DNA from: Euphorbia lathyris
Lineage: Eukaryota; Streptophyta; Magnoliopsida; Malpighiales; Euphorbiaceae
Length of the DNA: 64,000 bases
Assembly (NCBI RefSeq): GCF_963576675.1
Contig: NC_088911.1
Coordinates: 78,769,256 to 78,833,255, forward strand
Reading direction: 5' to 3'
Shown in pieces: positions 30,535-40,272 of this stretch; position 1 is the stretch's first letter, and every line of letters starts with the position of its first letter. The translations under genes and the position numbers were made by a program. The notes below the pieces were generated by a model, which saw only the letters and a program-made list of their open reading frames with translations, was not told the origin of the DNA and did not search any database.

Positions 30535-31695
30535 TTAAGCATGTTACAATAACTAATCTATTGTAACGGGTTTTTTCACCATCCGTTACTTTTAATCCTT
30601 AGATTATACTTTTTGTTATTTGAAATAACAAAAAAAAAAAACTAAAGACTAAAAGCACAAATAATATATTGATATAACAAAGCTTGGGATTGAGAAACAC
30701 ATTTCACTCAGAATTGATCTTATAGTCTTTTTCTCCACGAATCGTTTCATGATCTTTTTTATGAGACAGATATGTGTGATCATAGACAAAACTCTTGTGT
30801 TTTTCATGATAAAACGCATATAAGGAGACAAATGACTACCACCCATGAAAGAAGAAAAAACAAAAAAAAAATGCAAATAAAGAAGAAACTATCAAATCTA
30901 TGATAGTAGATCAATCAAAAAATATATTCAATAAAAAAAAAAAGCAAAACTAATCAAAGGAAGGGAAGCGATTTATCTTTCAGCTAAAAGTCACAAAGAA
31001 AACCCTAAAATATGGATGAAGAATACGAAAGTTTCTTGACGGCTAGGTTAAATATTTTAGATGTAGTTGACGTTTATAACGCCCAATGTAACTGTCAACA
31101 ATTGTCAGATTACTTGAAAAAAAAAACAACTTTTAGCCCTTTCATACACTATATATATACACTTTTGGTACTGAATCGTATCGGCTTGCATTTATAATTT
31201 TATCGTAATGAAACCATGTTTTTATCTCCAATTTGAAAACGAGTTCTTTGACCAGCTTGACTAAGTAAAAAACTTTAATTAATACTAATTGTAATTAATT
31301 TACATAAAATATTTCTAAACCTTTTTATATATGTACACAACTGGAAAATATAAAAAATAATAGTAAACCAAGTCTTTTGTTTGTTTTTTAAAATGCCAAT
31401 GGTAATATTTAATTGTACCAAATGATTTATGGCTGTTTCAAATAAGTATAGGTCAGCCTTCATTTGCTTACTTCATAATCCAATAACTATTTGTACTTCT
31501 CTCTCATGTATGTGTGTTTAGTTGAGAAGATAAAGTAATTAAAAAAATGGTTAACTAAATCTAATCTTGGTTCTTGTGTGAAAGTAAGTATCCTTCCTTC
31601 CTAGAAATTGCTATATCTCATAAAATAAGTACTTATTAAGGAACCTCTTTTTGGTGTTGGACTTTTCCTAATATAGAGCACATCCTTCTTGGCAG
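30535..31695. other. Intergenic AT-rich region upstream of the MYB gene
   Basis: No gene is recognisable. The part 30870-31040 (GAAACTATCAAAT..., then ATGGATGAAGAATACGAAAGT) resembles 19870-20030 (GAAACTATCAAAT..., AGATGAAGAATTTAAGAGT), so both may belong to an old dispersed repeat. The last few hundred bases are presumably the MYB promoter. Confidence 0.4.
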
Positions 31696-31704
31696 TATAA
31701 ATAG
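31696..31704 (+). promoter_or_regulatory. TATA box of the MYB gene
   Basis: TATAAATAG lies 76 bp before the MYB start codon, which suggests transcription starts near 31725-31735 and a 5' UTR of about 40 bases. Confidence 0.75.
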
Positions 31705-31771
31705 GCAGTCAGCCCACCAAATGTAAAACAAGATACTTATAACTTATTAAGGAGAGTTTGAGGAGTTGAAA

Positions 31772-32834
31772 ATGGGGAGAGCTCCTTGCTGTGAAAAGAT
31801 GGGATTAAAGAAAGGGCCATGGACTTCTCAAGAAGACAACATTTTGATTTCTCATATTCAAAAACATGGCCATACCAATTGGCGTGCTCTTCCTAAACAA
31901 GCTGGTCAGTAATACTATCTTTCTTTTTCATTCCAATTCCAACAAACTATATATGTTTTGATTATTGGATCTTTATATATAGGTTTATTGAGATGTGGAA
32001 AGAGCTGCAGACTCAGATGGATAAACTACTTAAAACCAGACATTAAGAGAGGAAACTTCACTCTCCAAGAAGAGGATACCATCTTCAATTTACATCAAAT
32101 CCTTGGAAATAGGTACCTATACATTATGGATTCTTTCTACTTAGGAGCCTATAAATTACTTTGAGCAAGTACTAATAAGATATTTCAAACATTCATAAGA
32201 CTAAATCAGATTATTTGGTTAAATAAAAGTTAAGGAATGTGAGTATAGAAGTCCAATTAAGGAAATTTCATGCATAAAAATAATTAATTATTCTTAGAGT
32301 CAAGAGAAATACTTATATAATTAATGAATATCCAGATGGTCAGCAATAGCAGCGAAATTACCAGGAAGGACAGACAACGAGATAAAGAATGTGTGGCACA
32401 CCCACTTGAAGAAAAAGCTAAAAAGAAAGCAAGAATCCAATAATCAACATGTGGATGTGGTACCACAAAATTCCCAATCAGAAAGTCAGAATTCCCAAAA
32501 TTCAGCAATTCCTGAAAGTCCAAGTTATGCACCATCTTCTAGTAGCAGTAGTAGTGGCATCTCTACAATAACAGAAACAGACAATAACCACATAATAATC
32601 AAACATGAAGATATTAATTCCTGGGAGATGGATGACATTTTTGGGTCGGAATCTGAAATAATGGAGAGTAGTATTAGCAGTAGCAGTTTAGGAATAGATC
32701 TAGAATTGGGAAGGAATATTTTGGAATCGGGTACAGAAATTAATGATGATGTTGATTTTTGGTATGATCTTTTTGTCAAATCTGGAGGTGTAGAAGAATT
32801 TGGGAATTCATTTGTTAAATTTGAGGAATTATAA
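31772..32834 (+). CDS. R2R3-MYB transcription factor, MYB13/14/15-like
   Basis: Three exons: 31772-31904, 31983-32112 and 32336-32834, giving 253 residues. The introns fall at the classic R2R3-MYB positions, within a Gly codon (KQAG) and within the Arg of LGNRW, with GT-AG ends. R2 (residues ~14-61) and R3 (~67-112) bind DNA in the nucleus. Visible motifs include [37 protein letters not shown] and [19 protein letters not shown]. The C-terminus is Ser-rich, then acidic, and ends with a [12 protein letters not shown] motif typical of subgroup 2 (MYB13/14/15). By family knowledge these regulate stress responses such as cold tolerance and phenylpropanoid or stilbene synthesis; the exact member is not resolved. 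The gene looks intact and is flanked by repeats on both sides. Confidence 0.92.
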
Positions 32835-33028
32835 CAAGCCAAGAAAGAGGATATGTTATTAGGCGATGTTAATGCGTCAGTGCTTAGAATGGTGATTAGT
32901 TAACTTAGAGATTACATTCAAATAAATGTAAGGAAATGCACATATAAGTTGATTCATATGTTTAGTTGATGCTTGGAATTGTATCATGTTCCATTTCATT
33001 ATAATAATAATCAATGTTACTATCAAAA

Positions 33029-33061
<33 letters not shown>

Positions 33062-33183
33062 CAATGTTATCAGAACCGGACCGGACATCAAACCAGATTG
33101 GTGACTTGGTCGAACCGGATGACGTAATAAATAAATAAATAAATAATATTTATATATATTAAATATATATAATTAATTTAAAA
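32835..33183. repeat. MYB 3' flank with an (AAT)n microsatellite
   Basis: The MYB 3' UTR probably extends over the first ~100-150 bp (AAATAAATG near 32920 is a possible polyadenylation signal). An (AAT)n run lies at about 33028-33060. Next to it, CAGAACCGGACCGG and GGTCGAACCGG (33070-33120) look like the edge of a further degraded element. Confidence 0.55.
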
Positions 33184-33192
33184 TTATTTTTA

Positions 33193-34352
33193 GGGAAAAG
33201 TACAAAAATAAACCTTGTGGTTTGGCCCATTTTCGAACTACACCCATGTGGTTTAAAAGTTTGCAAAGTGGTACCATGTACTTCATTCCGTTAGCAAACA
33301 TAGGCATTTCCGTCTAACAGTGTTAAAAATGATGAGGTGGCAGTCAAAGTCAAAAAGTAAGAAGGATATTTTTGTCATTTCATTTATTTTCTATTTTCTA
33401 TTTTATTATAATTTTAGAATTTTTAAATTTATCCAATCCCCACCCTACGCGTCATCTCTCCTCTTTCTCCCAGCTCTCTCCTATCCATCGTCGACTACCT
33501 TGCGTTCCTCCATGGTCTTCTTCTGCTGCTTGCATTGTCAAAATAACGACCAGGATTTGCAACACTCTCCTACATAATTTAACCCAACAAAATGAATTAA
33601 CAGGCTCCACTCTCCTACAGAATTCGACCCCCAAACGACAACCGGAGAAGAAACCGGAGGTGAAGAAACCACCACCTAAAGAGGTATAATACTGATAAAA
33701 AAATTAATTTAAATTTGTTGGATGGAAGATTAAGATTTAATTAAAGTGATTCAACTAATTTGGATTTAATTAATCGACGCAGATAGACGAGGCAAAGAAA
33801 GAAGTCGGCGACGGCGATGGCGACGGAGGAGGCAAGAAAAAGAACGATGATAAGAAAGTAGACAGAGGAGGAGAGGAAAAGAAGGATGATAGTAAAGAAG
33901 GCGCCGAAGCCGGCGAGAAAAAGAGTGATGGTAAAAACAAAAACTCAAGCCGGAGCAGGAGCAGGAGAGAAAAAGAATAAGAAAAAGAATAAGAAAGGCG
34001 ATGAAAGAGGAGAAGAAGCAAAGGTGAAGAACGAAGAAGCTCCAGCTCCAGTTCCAGATCCGGCGACGGCGATGGCAGCTAGTGGTCACGGTGATGCTAT
34101 GGTGGGGATGGGATAAATTTAAAAATTCTAAAATTATAATAAAATAGAAAATAGAAAATAAATGAAATGATAAAAATATCCTTCTTACTTTTTGACTTTG
34201 ACTGCCACCTCATCATTTTTAACACTGTTAGACGGAAATGCCTATGTTTGCTAACGGAATGAAGTACATGGTACTACTTTGCAAACTTTTAAACCACGGG
34301 GGTGCAGTTCGAAAATGGGTCAAACTACAAGGTTTATTTTTGTACTTTTCCC
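33193..34352. mobile_element. Pack-MULE with ~235-bp inverted repeats
   Basis: It begins GGGAAAAGTACAAAAATAAA at 33193 and ends with the inverse at 34352. The arms are nearly identical for about 235 bp (33193-33430 versus 34115-34352). The 9-bp TSD TTATTTTTA is perfect (33184-33192 and 34353-34361). Between the arms lies ~680 bp of GC-richer, gene-like DNA with an intron, unlike the AT-rich surroundings. Long TIRs plus a 9-bp TSD plus captured gene DNA define a Pack-MULE. The very similar arms suggest a fairly recent insertion, about 360 bp downstream of the MYB gene. No transposase is present. Confidence 0.88.
33435..34116 (+). pseudogene. Captured gene fragment inside the Pack-MULE (Lys/Glu-rich)
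   Basis: A coding-like stretch with one GT-AG intron (about 33684-33782). The upstream exon ends in a Pro/Lys-rich run (EKKPEVKKPPPKE). The downstream exon continues with acidic and basic repeats (EAKKEVGDGDGDGGGKKKN), and a frameshift near 33945 leads into a frame ending GHGDAMVGMG at 34116. I cannot identify the parent gene. Pro/Lys/Glu-rich linkers of this kind occur in heavy-metal-associated isoprenylated proteins among others, but no metal-binding CXXC motif is seen. The frameshift argues against a working product. The opposite strand also has long frames here, which I regard as shadows of the biased composition. Confidence 0.55.
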
Positions 34353-34361
34353 TTATTTTTA

Positions 34362-34990
34362 TAAATTATATATATCCAAAACAAATTATAAACAACTTTT
34401 GGTTTGTTATTTTTTGTCAACTTGAGACTTAAATATATAACGGATAAATAGAATTTAGAATAACTTGAAATATGTAAATGTATTCTAGGACATGCGATCT
34501 TTTTAACGGTATATTATAAACTCAAAACGAACAAGTGATGAATGAGAAATTGACGCTTAAAGTGAACCACTTGAAATGTTTTCGGAGAAACTAAAAATAA
34601 ACTAAACATTCTTATCCCACATAGGAAAGAAATCAAAATATTAATTAGTTTATAAGTAAATGGCTTTCACAAGCCTTTAAGTAATTACTAGGGGAAAGGC
34701 TCTCTCACGCGCAGGGGTGCAGTCGATCCACCATCGAGTTAGGGGCGCACCTGCACGACGTGGGCGATGCGAAATAAAACTGGGTCAAATAGGATATTCA
34801 TTTACATATTTAGACCAATTATCCAACGCATTATATATATAACAAATTAGAAATTTCCTACTCTTAGTTTGCGAACTTGGCACTCCGTTTTTAATTATCG
34901 ACTCATATATACATAAAATCTTTCTTCTTGCAAACTTGGCACTCTTTTTTTTTAGTATTATGTAGGCTTTTCTCAGGATAATACTTCCTG
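34362..34990. other. Repeat relics, no gene
   Basis: AT-rich DNA with one GC-rich island at about 34695-34775 (CACGCGCAGGGGTGCAG, GGGGCGCACCTGCACGACG) preceded by CTTATCCCACATAGG. This combination is reminiscent of LTR or TRIM remnants, but no ends or TSD can be defined. Confidence 0.35.
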
Positions 34991-35004
34991 CATATTATTT
35001 TACT

Positions 35005-35830
35005 TTGCATTTTCGCAAACTGCGAAGCTTGCAAAGAGAAATACTGCTTCGCAGAATGAGTTTTACTTCGCAATTTTCACAAACAGCGAAGAAAATTCAT
35101 GTACTGAATTAGTATATACTTTCACAGTTTTTGCTCAGGCTTCGCAGTTTGGAGAAAATGCGAAGTGACATATTTTGTTATTTGACTAAATATACATAAA
35201 AAAACATAACATTATCAAAATTTACAACAAGATTGTAACAATAATTCAAACTTTAAACCCCAACAATGGAGTGCTTCCAGAACATTTGGGAGGAAGTTCA
35301 GAAGCAAAAGGAACTAAAACATTTGATCTTCACTTTCTTCATCACACCCAAATCACCTCTCAATGTAATTGATGTCTTTGTATTCAAGCTAAACAGATAC
35401 TTGAATTCGATGCCTTTGTGAACATTCACAAAAATGAGTAGAAAAATAATGAAAGAAACGTTTCGCAGAAAGCGAAACTGTGAAGTCTATGAAGAGAAAT
35501 ACAACCTAAAATTGATGATTTTGTTTCGCATATTGCGAAACTACGAAGTCTGCGAAGAGAAATACAACCTGAAAAGGATGATTTTTCTTCGCATATCAAA
35601 ACTGCGAAGTCTGCGAAGTCATTTCTGGAGAAAATAATACTTCAGATGATGATTTTGCTTCGCATGCTTCGTAAAATGTGAAGCAAACTCATTCTGCGAA
35701 GTTATTTTCTGAAGAAAATACTACTTTAGATGATGATTTTCTTTCGCAGGCTTCGCAAAATGTGAAGCTAATTTGTTCTGCGAAGCCAATTTCTGAAAAG
35801 AGAGGAAAATGATCGCAGAAATATAGTAGA
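35005..35830. repeat. Degenerate tandem array with TTCGCA/TGCGAA palindromes
   Basis: The hexamers TTCGCA and TGCGAA alternate many times, often forming short hairpins (TTCGCATATTGCGAA near 35524). From 35460 to 35800 they fall into tandem units of roughly 65-85 bp that share text such as GAAATACAACCT.AAA and GATGATGATTTT. A short frame across the units (35434-35637) reads as a repeated peptide simply because the DNA repeats. Origin unknown. Confidence 0.65.
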
Positions 35831-36197
35831 TACTTACCTTCTTCCCGTATTTTTTCATTGAAATCAATAATAAACATATGATAAACGCAAAAGAACGTTG
35901 AATAACGATGCCTTCGATTCGCACAAGAAAAAAGAGAGGAAGAAGAAAGGGGAAGATAAAGAAAGAGAGAAGACATGTACAAAAAAAACATATAAATATA
36001 CTAAAATATTACCTATCTCTATTTATTAATAATCATCATTTTCCATAACATTCGTTAAATTACACCACTCCTTATACTTTGAAAAATTAAAATGACAAAA
36101 AGATTACTTAATACTAAACTCGTTGATAGAGCTATGATAAGAAAAATTTACATGAAAAATTTAAAGTGTCAAATAATATTCTCTCTCTAACAAATAA
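35831..36197. other. AT-rich spacer, no gene
   Basis: Nothing recognisable; A-rich, with a purine run near 35930-35975. Confidence 0.35.
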
Positions 36198-36996
36198 GGG
36201 AAAAGTACAAAAATAAACCTTGTGGTTTGGCCCATTTTCGAACTGCACCCCTGTGGTTTAAAAATTTGCAAAGTGGTACCATGTACTTCATTCCGTTAGC
36301 AAACACATACCAAATTGACTAACGGTGTTAAAAGTCAAAGGGGAAAGGGTTAATTTGATCATTATATTTATTTATTTTATAAATTAATCCCCTTTATTAT
36401 CTAATTATCACAAAAAAAACCCAAAATATAAAATAAAAATCAAATATACTCTCTTCTCCATCTTTCTTTATTTTATTTTTTCTTCTTTTTTTCTCTCCTC
36501 TCTCTTAATTTCTCTCTCTAAATATCATAAAAATTATTGATCAACACATTGAATTTTAAACATATTACCTTTACTGTAAGGAATAAGGATGGAAACATTT
36601 ACTAAACCTCAAAAGCTTTAACTGACATGACAAAATAAAATTGAAAAATTGTATTTTTTATGGTTTACTATAATATCTGCATACATGTTATTGTAGTTTG
36701 GTTGGATCTGATTTTATTGTTCCCGAAATAGCAATTTTTGCAAATCTGGGAAGTTTGTGCATGTAATTATCTCAACCCCAACTCCATCTCTATCGAAGAG
36801 ATCTTTCTCTCTAACTGTCTGTATTATACAAAAGAGAGAAAGAAGGTGGAATCTTTCTCTCTCTACTTTCCTCTCCTCCTTTTCTCAATCCCCTTCTCCA
36901 TAAGCATTCTCTCTCTACACTCTCCCTCTCTCTCTAAACTCTGAACTTCATCAATGGCTGCAGAAGTTAAAAATGAACCAAAACCAGAACCTACAG
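36198..36996 (+). mobile_element. Left end of a second MULE of the Pack-MULE family, with a captured gene start
   Basis: The first ~110 bp are nearly identical to the terminal repeat of the Pack-MULE at 33193 (GGGAAAAGTACAAAAATAAA, then GGTACCATGTACTTCATTCC). Beyond this the contents differ: a pyrimidine-rich leader typical of plant 5' UTRs leads to an ATG at 36954 opening a Lys/Pro/Glu-rich frame (MAAEVKNEPKPEP). That frame is lost at about 36996, where a LINE fragment begins. No right terminus was found, so the element is truncated. The possible left TSD, AACAAATAA, has no visible partner. Confidence 0.6.
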
Positions 36997-37915
36997 GCCT
37001 GGGAATCTAACCCAAGTAAGGATCCTTTTCACAGAGCAATCATGAGGATTGAAATTTGGGACCCATGGCCTCAAAGCCAACACATGGTTGGAAATAATAT
37101 ACGGTCCACCATTCACCACCATGTTGAAATCCTCAGCACTTGTAAACTTGATTACATAGTAATCATTTTCAAGGTCTATAATGGTAATTTTTCTTTTCTT
37201 TCCCCATTGTGCCCGAATCCTCTGAGCAAAGTAATTGAATCCAATCCTCTTACCAAGGACCGTGACTATCAAGGCTAATTTCCACTTTGATCTGAGAAAT
37301 CGCTTATCCTCAGAAGACAGACGGATCACCGGGCAAAGCGGGTCATCAAGCTCTCCATCTTCAGCATTAGAATCGGATAAAAACTCCTCTGAGTCATCCT
37401 CAAAAGAGAACTCCTCCAGCATAGGCTCCTCTTCAATAACCCCTAACACCTTATCTCTCCAAGATGTTCTCCCTATCTCATTATCCACATTAGAATTATT
37501 CACCAAATTAATCAGTTTAGGATTATTTATTGAATTAATTTGATTACTAGAATCCGGATTAGAATTATGTTTAAAAGAGTTTAGGTCCATAGCCCCTTGA
37601 GACAACGTAGAAGTCTTCGGGACCCCATTCATCTCACCAACCACTCTCACCACACCACCCGAGTGCACTCCCGGCTTCCCGCCCTTCTGACCCGATCCTT
37701 CCCCAAACAACCGGATCTCAGAATCCACCTCCCACCACTCTCGTGGTTTTACCGATATCTCATCGCCACCGCACCCCGGGACAGACTTCGCACTCCGATC
37801 TGAAGCCTCAACAAGGGGCGGCCGACCACCAACAGTGGTGCCCTCCGCCGTCACCTGAACTTCCTTAATCCTCTCCCGGCCACGCACAGAAACAATCTCC
37901 CCTCCGCCATATTAT
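36991..37915 (-). pseudogene. LINE ORF1 5' fragment (DUF4283), 3' part missing
   Basis: A minus-strand frame of 298 residues that starts near 37910 with a probable one-base shift close to the original ATG. It reads through a Gly/Ser-rich N-terminus, an acidic segment (EEEPMLEEFSFEDDSEEF) and a DUF4283 core (RSKWKLALIVTVLGKRIGF, MVVNGGPYIISNHVLALRPW), then stops at LTWVRFPGL before the zinc knuckle. LINE copies usually lose their 5' end. Here the 5' end is kept and the 3' end is missing, so a later deletion or rearrangement is likely. It abuts the truncated MULE. Confidence 0.7.
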
Positions 37916-38589
37916 GAATTAAAAAATGTAATGAGTAATTAATTAATTAATTATTAATTAAAAAAACACGCTTGTAATAATTAATATCAATTGAAAATAG
38001 TACATCTGTGGATATTGCATATACAGATCATAAATTGGTCGAAAAGTGGACCTATTCAGAGAACTTTGAGAATGGTGTGTTTTAAAAAATTAAGTGTTTG
38101 AAAACTGAGATTAATATTGGCTAAATTGATCTTTTATGGTTTTTTATTGTAAAATATAATGTAATGAAATAATTAGAATGAATAAGGTATATTTTGTAGT
38201 TTGAAATGAAAATTTACTTAGATTTTAAACACTTTTTAAAAAATATTAGTGTTAAAAGGATTAAACGAGAATTTTACTCTTTACAGAGCTTTTTAATTAT
38301 GCTACCCTTGAAAAAGTAAATATACATAGAACAAAGAGAAAGCATGCTTGAGGTTGGAGATAGAGGCACGCCTTTCAAACTGACGTGCCTAATCTGACAT
38401 GTGTATTACAATACTAGATGCGGCCAGTGGGACGCCAGGCGTGCATCTACTCTCTCTCTCAAACCCCTATTTATTCCCTATTTTTGTAACAGTAGAAAGT
38501 ACACTCACAAATTTGACAACAAACTAACTTTGTGAACAAGCTCTACAACAGTTATTTACTTCCAATATTCTATAAACCCACACAAATTT
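37916..38589. other. AT-rich spacer, no gene
   Basis: Mostly AT-rich. A GC-richer patch at 38360-38450 (GAGGCACGCC, GACGTGCC, GACGCCAGGCGTGC) has several short inverted GGCACG/CGTGCC-like words but no defined element. The right edge may be the 5' UTR of the following LINE. Confidence 0.35.
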
Positions 38590-38862
38590 GCCTTTTCTTC
38601 TTTCTTTCCGCTCATGTCAGCTACCGTTTCGCCTTCTTGAATCAATCAATCACTGCTTCTTTTCCTTTACTGGGTGTTGACCGTCTTATTCCTTTTGCGT
38701 GATAGCATTGACCCATTAACCCTCAATGATAATTTCCTTTTTCTATGTGCTGCGATTCTTTTCTTCTTGGAGTATCTGATCATTGTGACCACCATAGAAA
38801 TTATCTCACTGCTTCTTCCTTTGTTGGGTGATAAGCTTTTCCTGTGATTGCCGCCTGCCACC

Positions 38863-40272
38863 ATGGCTCCTCCAGGGCTGGAGGCCTCTTTTTCAATTGC
38901 GCACATGTTCTCTCGCTCCGCCTTCCTCAAATACTCCGTCTGCCAGCAACCTACGAAGCCTCCGTTGGGTATTCTTGGTCTGACTTCTGTCGCGCCTCAA
39001 ATCCCTAATTCTGGGCGTAAATTATATGCAGCAACACTCTCCGGCGTGGTGGCTTCATCATCGGTTCCGTGCTTCGTTCAACCTCAAATCTCCGATGAGG
39101 GTGGATTTAGGGCAATTAAAATTCAATAGGCTATTTACAATGAGCAGCTTGCTTTTTGCAAACACTCTGTAATTGGGCGTGTTACTCTCTCCAAAGGGGA
39201 ACCCCCTTGGAAACATCATGCTCTTAAAGGTAAACTCAATTCGCTTTAGGGCCTTAGTATGGATTAGAAGCTAATTTCACTTGGTAGGGTTTTTTATTAC
39301 ATTCTTCTTCCAACGACAGAAGCCTTACAGACTGTTTGGAGTCAAGGGGCAGTCGTCCTTAAGCCAGGGGTTATGAGACTCATTCCTTGGTCCCCGGGCT
39401 TCAATCCGGACTCTTATAAATCCTCCTCGGCTCAAGTTTGGGTAAGATTCTACAATCTTCCCTGGGAATTTTGGGATAGACGTATAATGGCTAGTATTGC
39501 AAGTGTTGTAGGAATTCCACTTCGTTTTGATCGAAATACGGTTGAAGGAGAGATGGGGCATTATGCTAGAATCCTAATTGACGTGGATCTTTCAAAGGAA
39601 CTTCAGTACAAGCTGCGTGTGGATACAGAATCTTTGATGCAGTGGGTCTTCTTGGAATACGAACGCCTCCCGGACTTGTGTTCAATCTGTCATTCTATTG
39701 GTCATTCTGCAGGAAGTTGTAGACGTAATCCTGGCCATGAGGAGCAACCCAAAGTAGAGTTCATCCAAAGGGAAGGGGAACAGCATGTTCAAGATTCGGA
39801 ACAGGGTAATACTAATCGTGTTTGGCAAAAGAAAGTGCAAACAACGGAAGCGGTAAAACCTCCTACTAATGTGCAAACTGCCGAAGCGGAAAACCTTCCT
39901 TCCAGTGTTAATTGTGAAGAGCAGAATGACTCAGGGAAGCAACTAGTTCTACACGACATGGCTAATTCTTCATCTAGTTGGGCGGATTGTCCATCTAATG
40001 ATGAACATGATGCAGAACATGGAATTATTTCTCCTCAACTCGACCAAGATCTGGAGAATCTTAGATGGAAAGCGCACACCTCTTCAGGTAACTCGCAGAG
40101 CCCTTCTGTTCTGCCTTCGGAGTCATCAGATAAAGTTGCAGATTCGTCTCTGGTTTTGAAAGTTCAGGACGAGGAACCATGGACCACGGTGCAAAAAAAG
40201 AATAAAAGTTCCATTATCTCATCGGGGACTCGTGTGAAAAGGCCTAGCAAGCCTCCACAACATTTCCAATGA
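38863..40272 (+). pseudogene. LINE ORF1 (DUF4283, zinc knuckle), with stops
   Basis: It starts MAPPGLEASFSIAHMFSRSA at 38863. Stops occur at about 39127, 39247 and 39265, then a 299-codon open part runs 39373-40272. That part holds the end of the DUF4283 region (LIPWSPGFNPDSYKSSSAQV, VWVRFYNLPWEFWD) and a CCHC zinc knuckle (CSICHSIGHSAGSC), followed by a Glu/Gln/Ser-rich tail. The stop overlaps the ORF2 ATG at 40269 by four bases (ATGA), the usual compact arrangement of LINE ORFs. RNA-binding in origin; now broken. Confidence 0.78.

Noticed and set aside
33766..34089. Leu/Ser-rich 107-residue frame on the minus strand of the Pack-MULE cargo
   Set aside because: It is the mirror of the Lys/Glu-rich plus-strand coding-like DNA. 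The intron and the direction of the leader favour the plus strand.
34690..34780. tRNA-like or structured RNA in the GC-rich island
   Set aside because: No cloverleaf or A/B box arrangement could be built; it looks more like an LTR relic.
35434..35637. Short protein with repeated EEKYNLK.M segments
   Set aside because: The peptide repeat is a direct consequence of tandem DNA repeats, and the frame does not extend beyond them.
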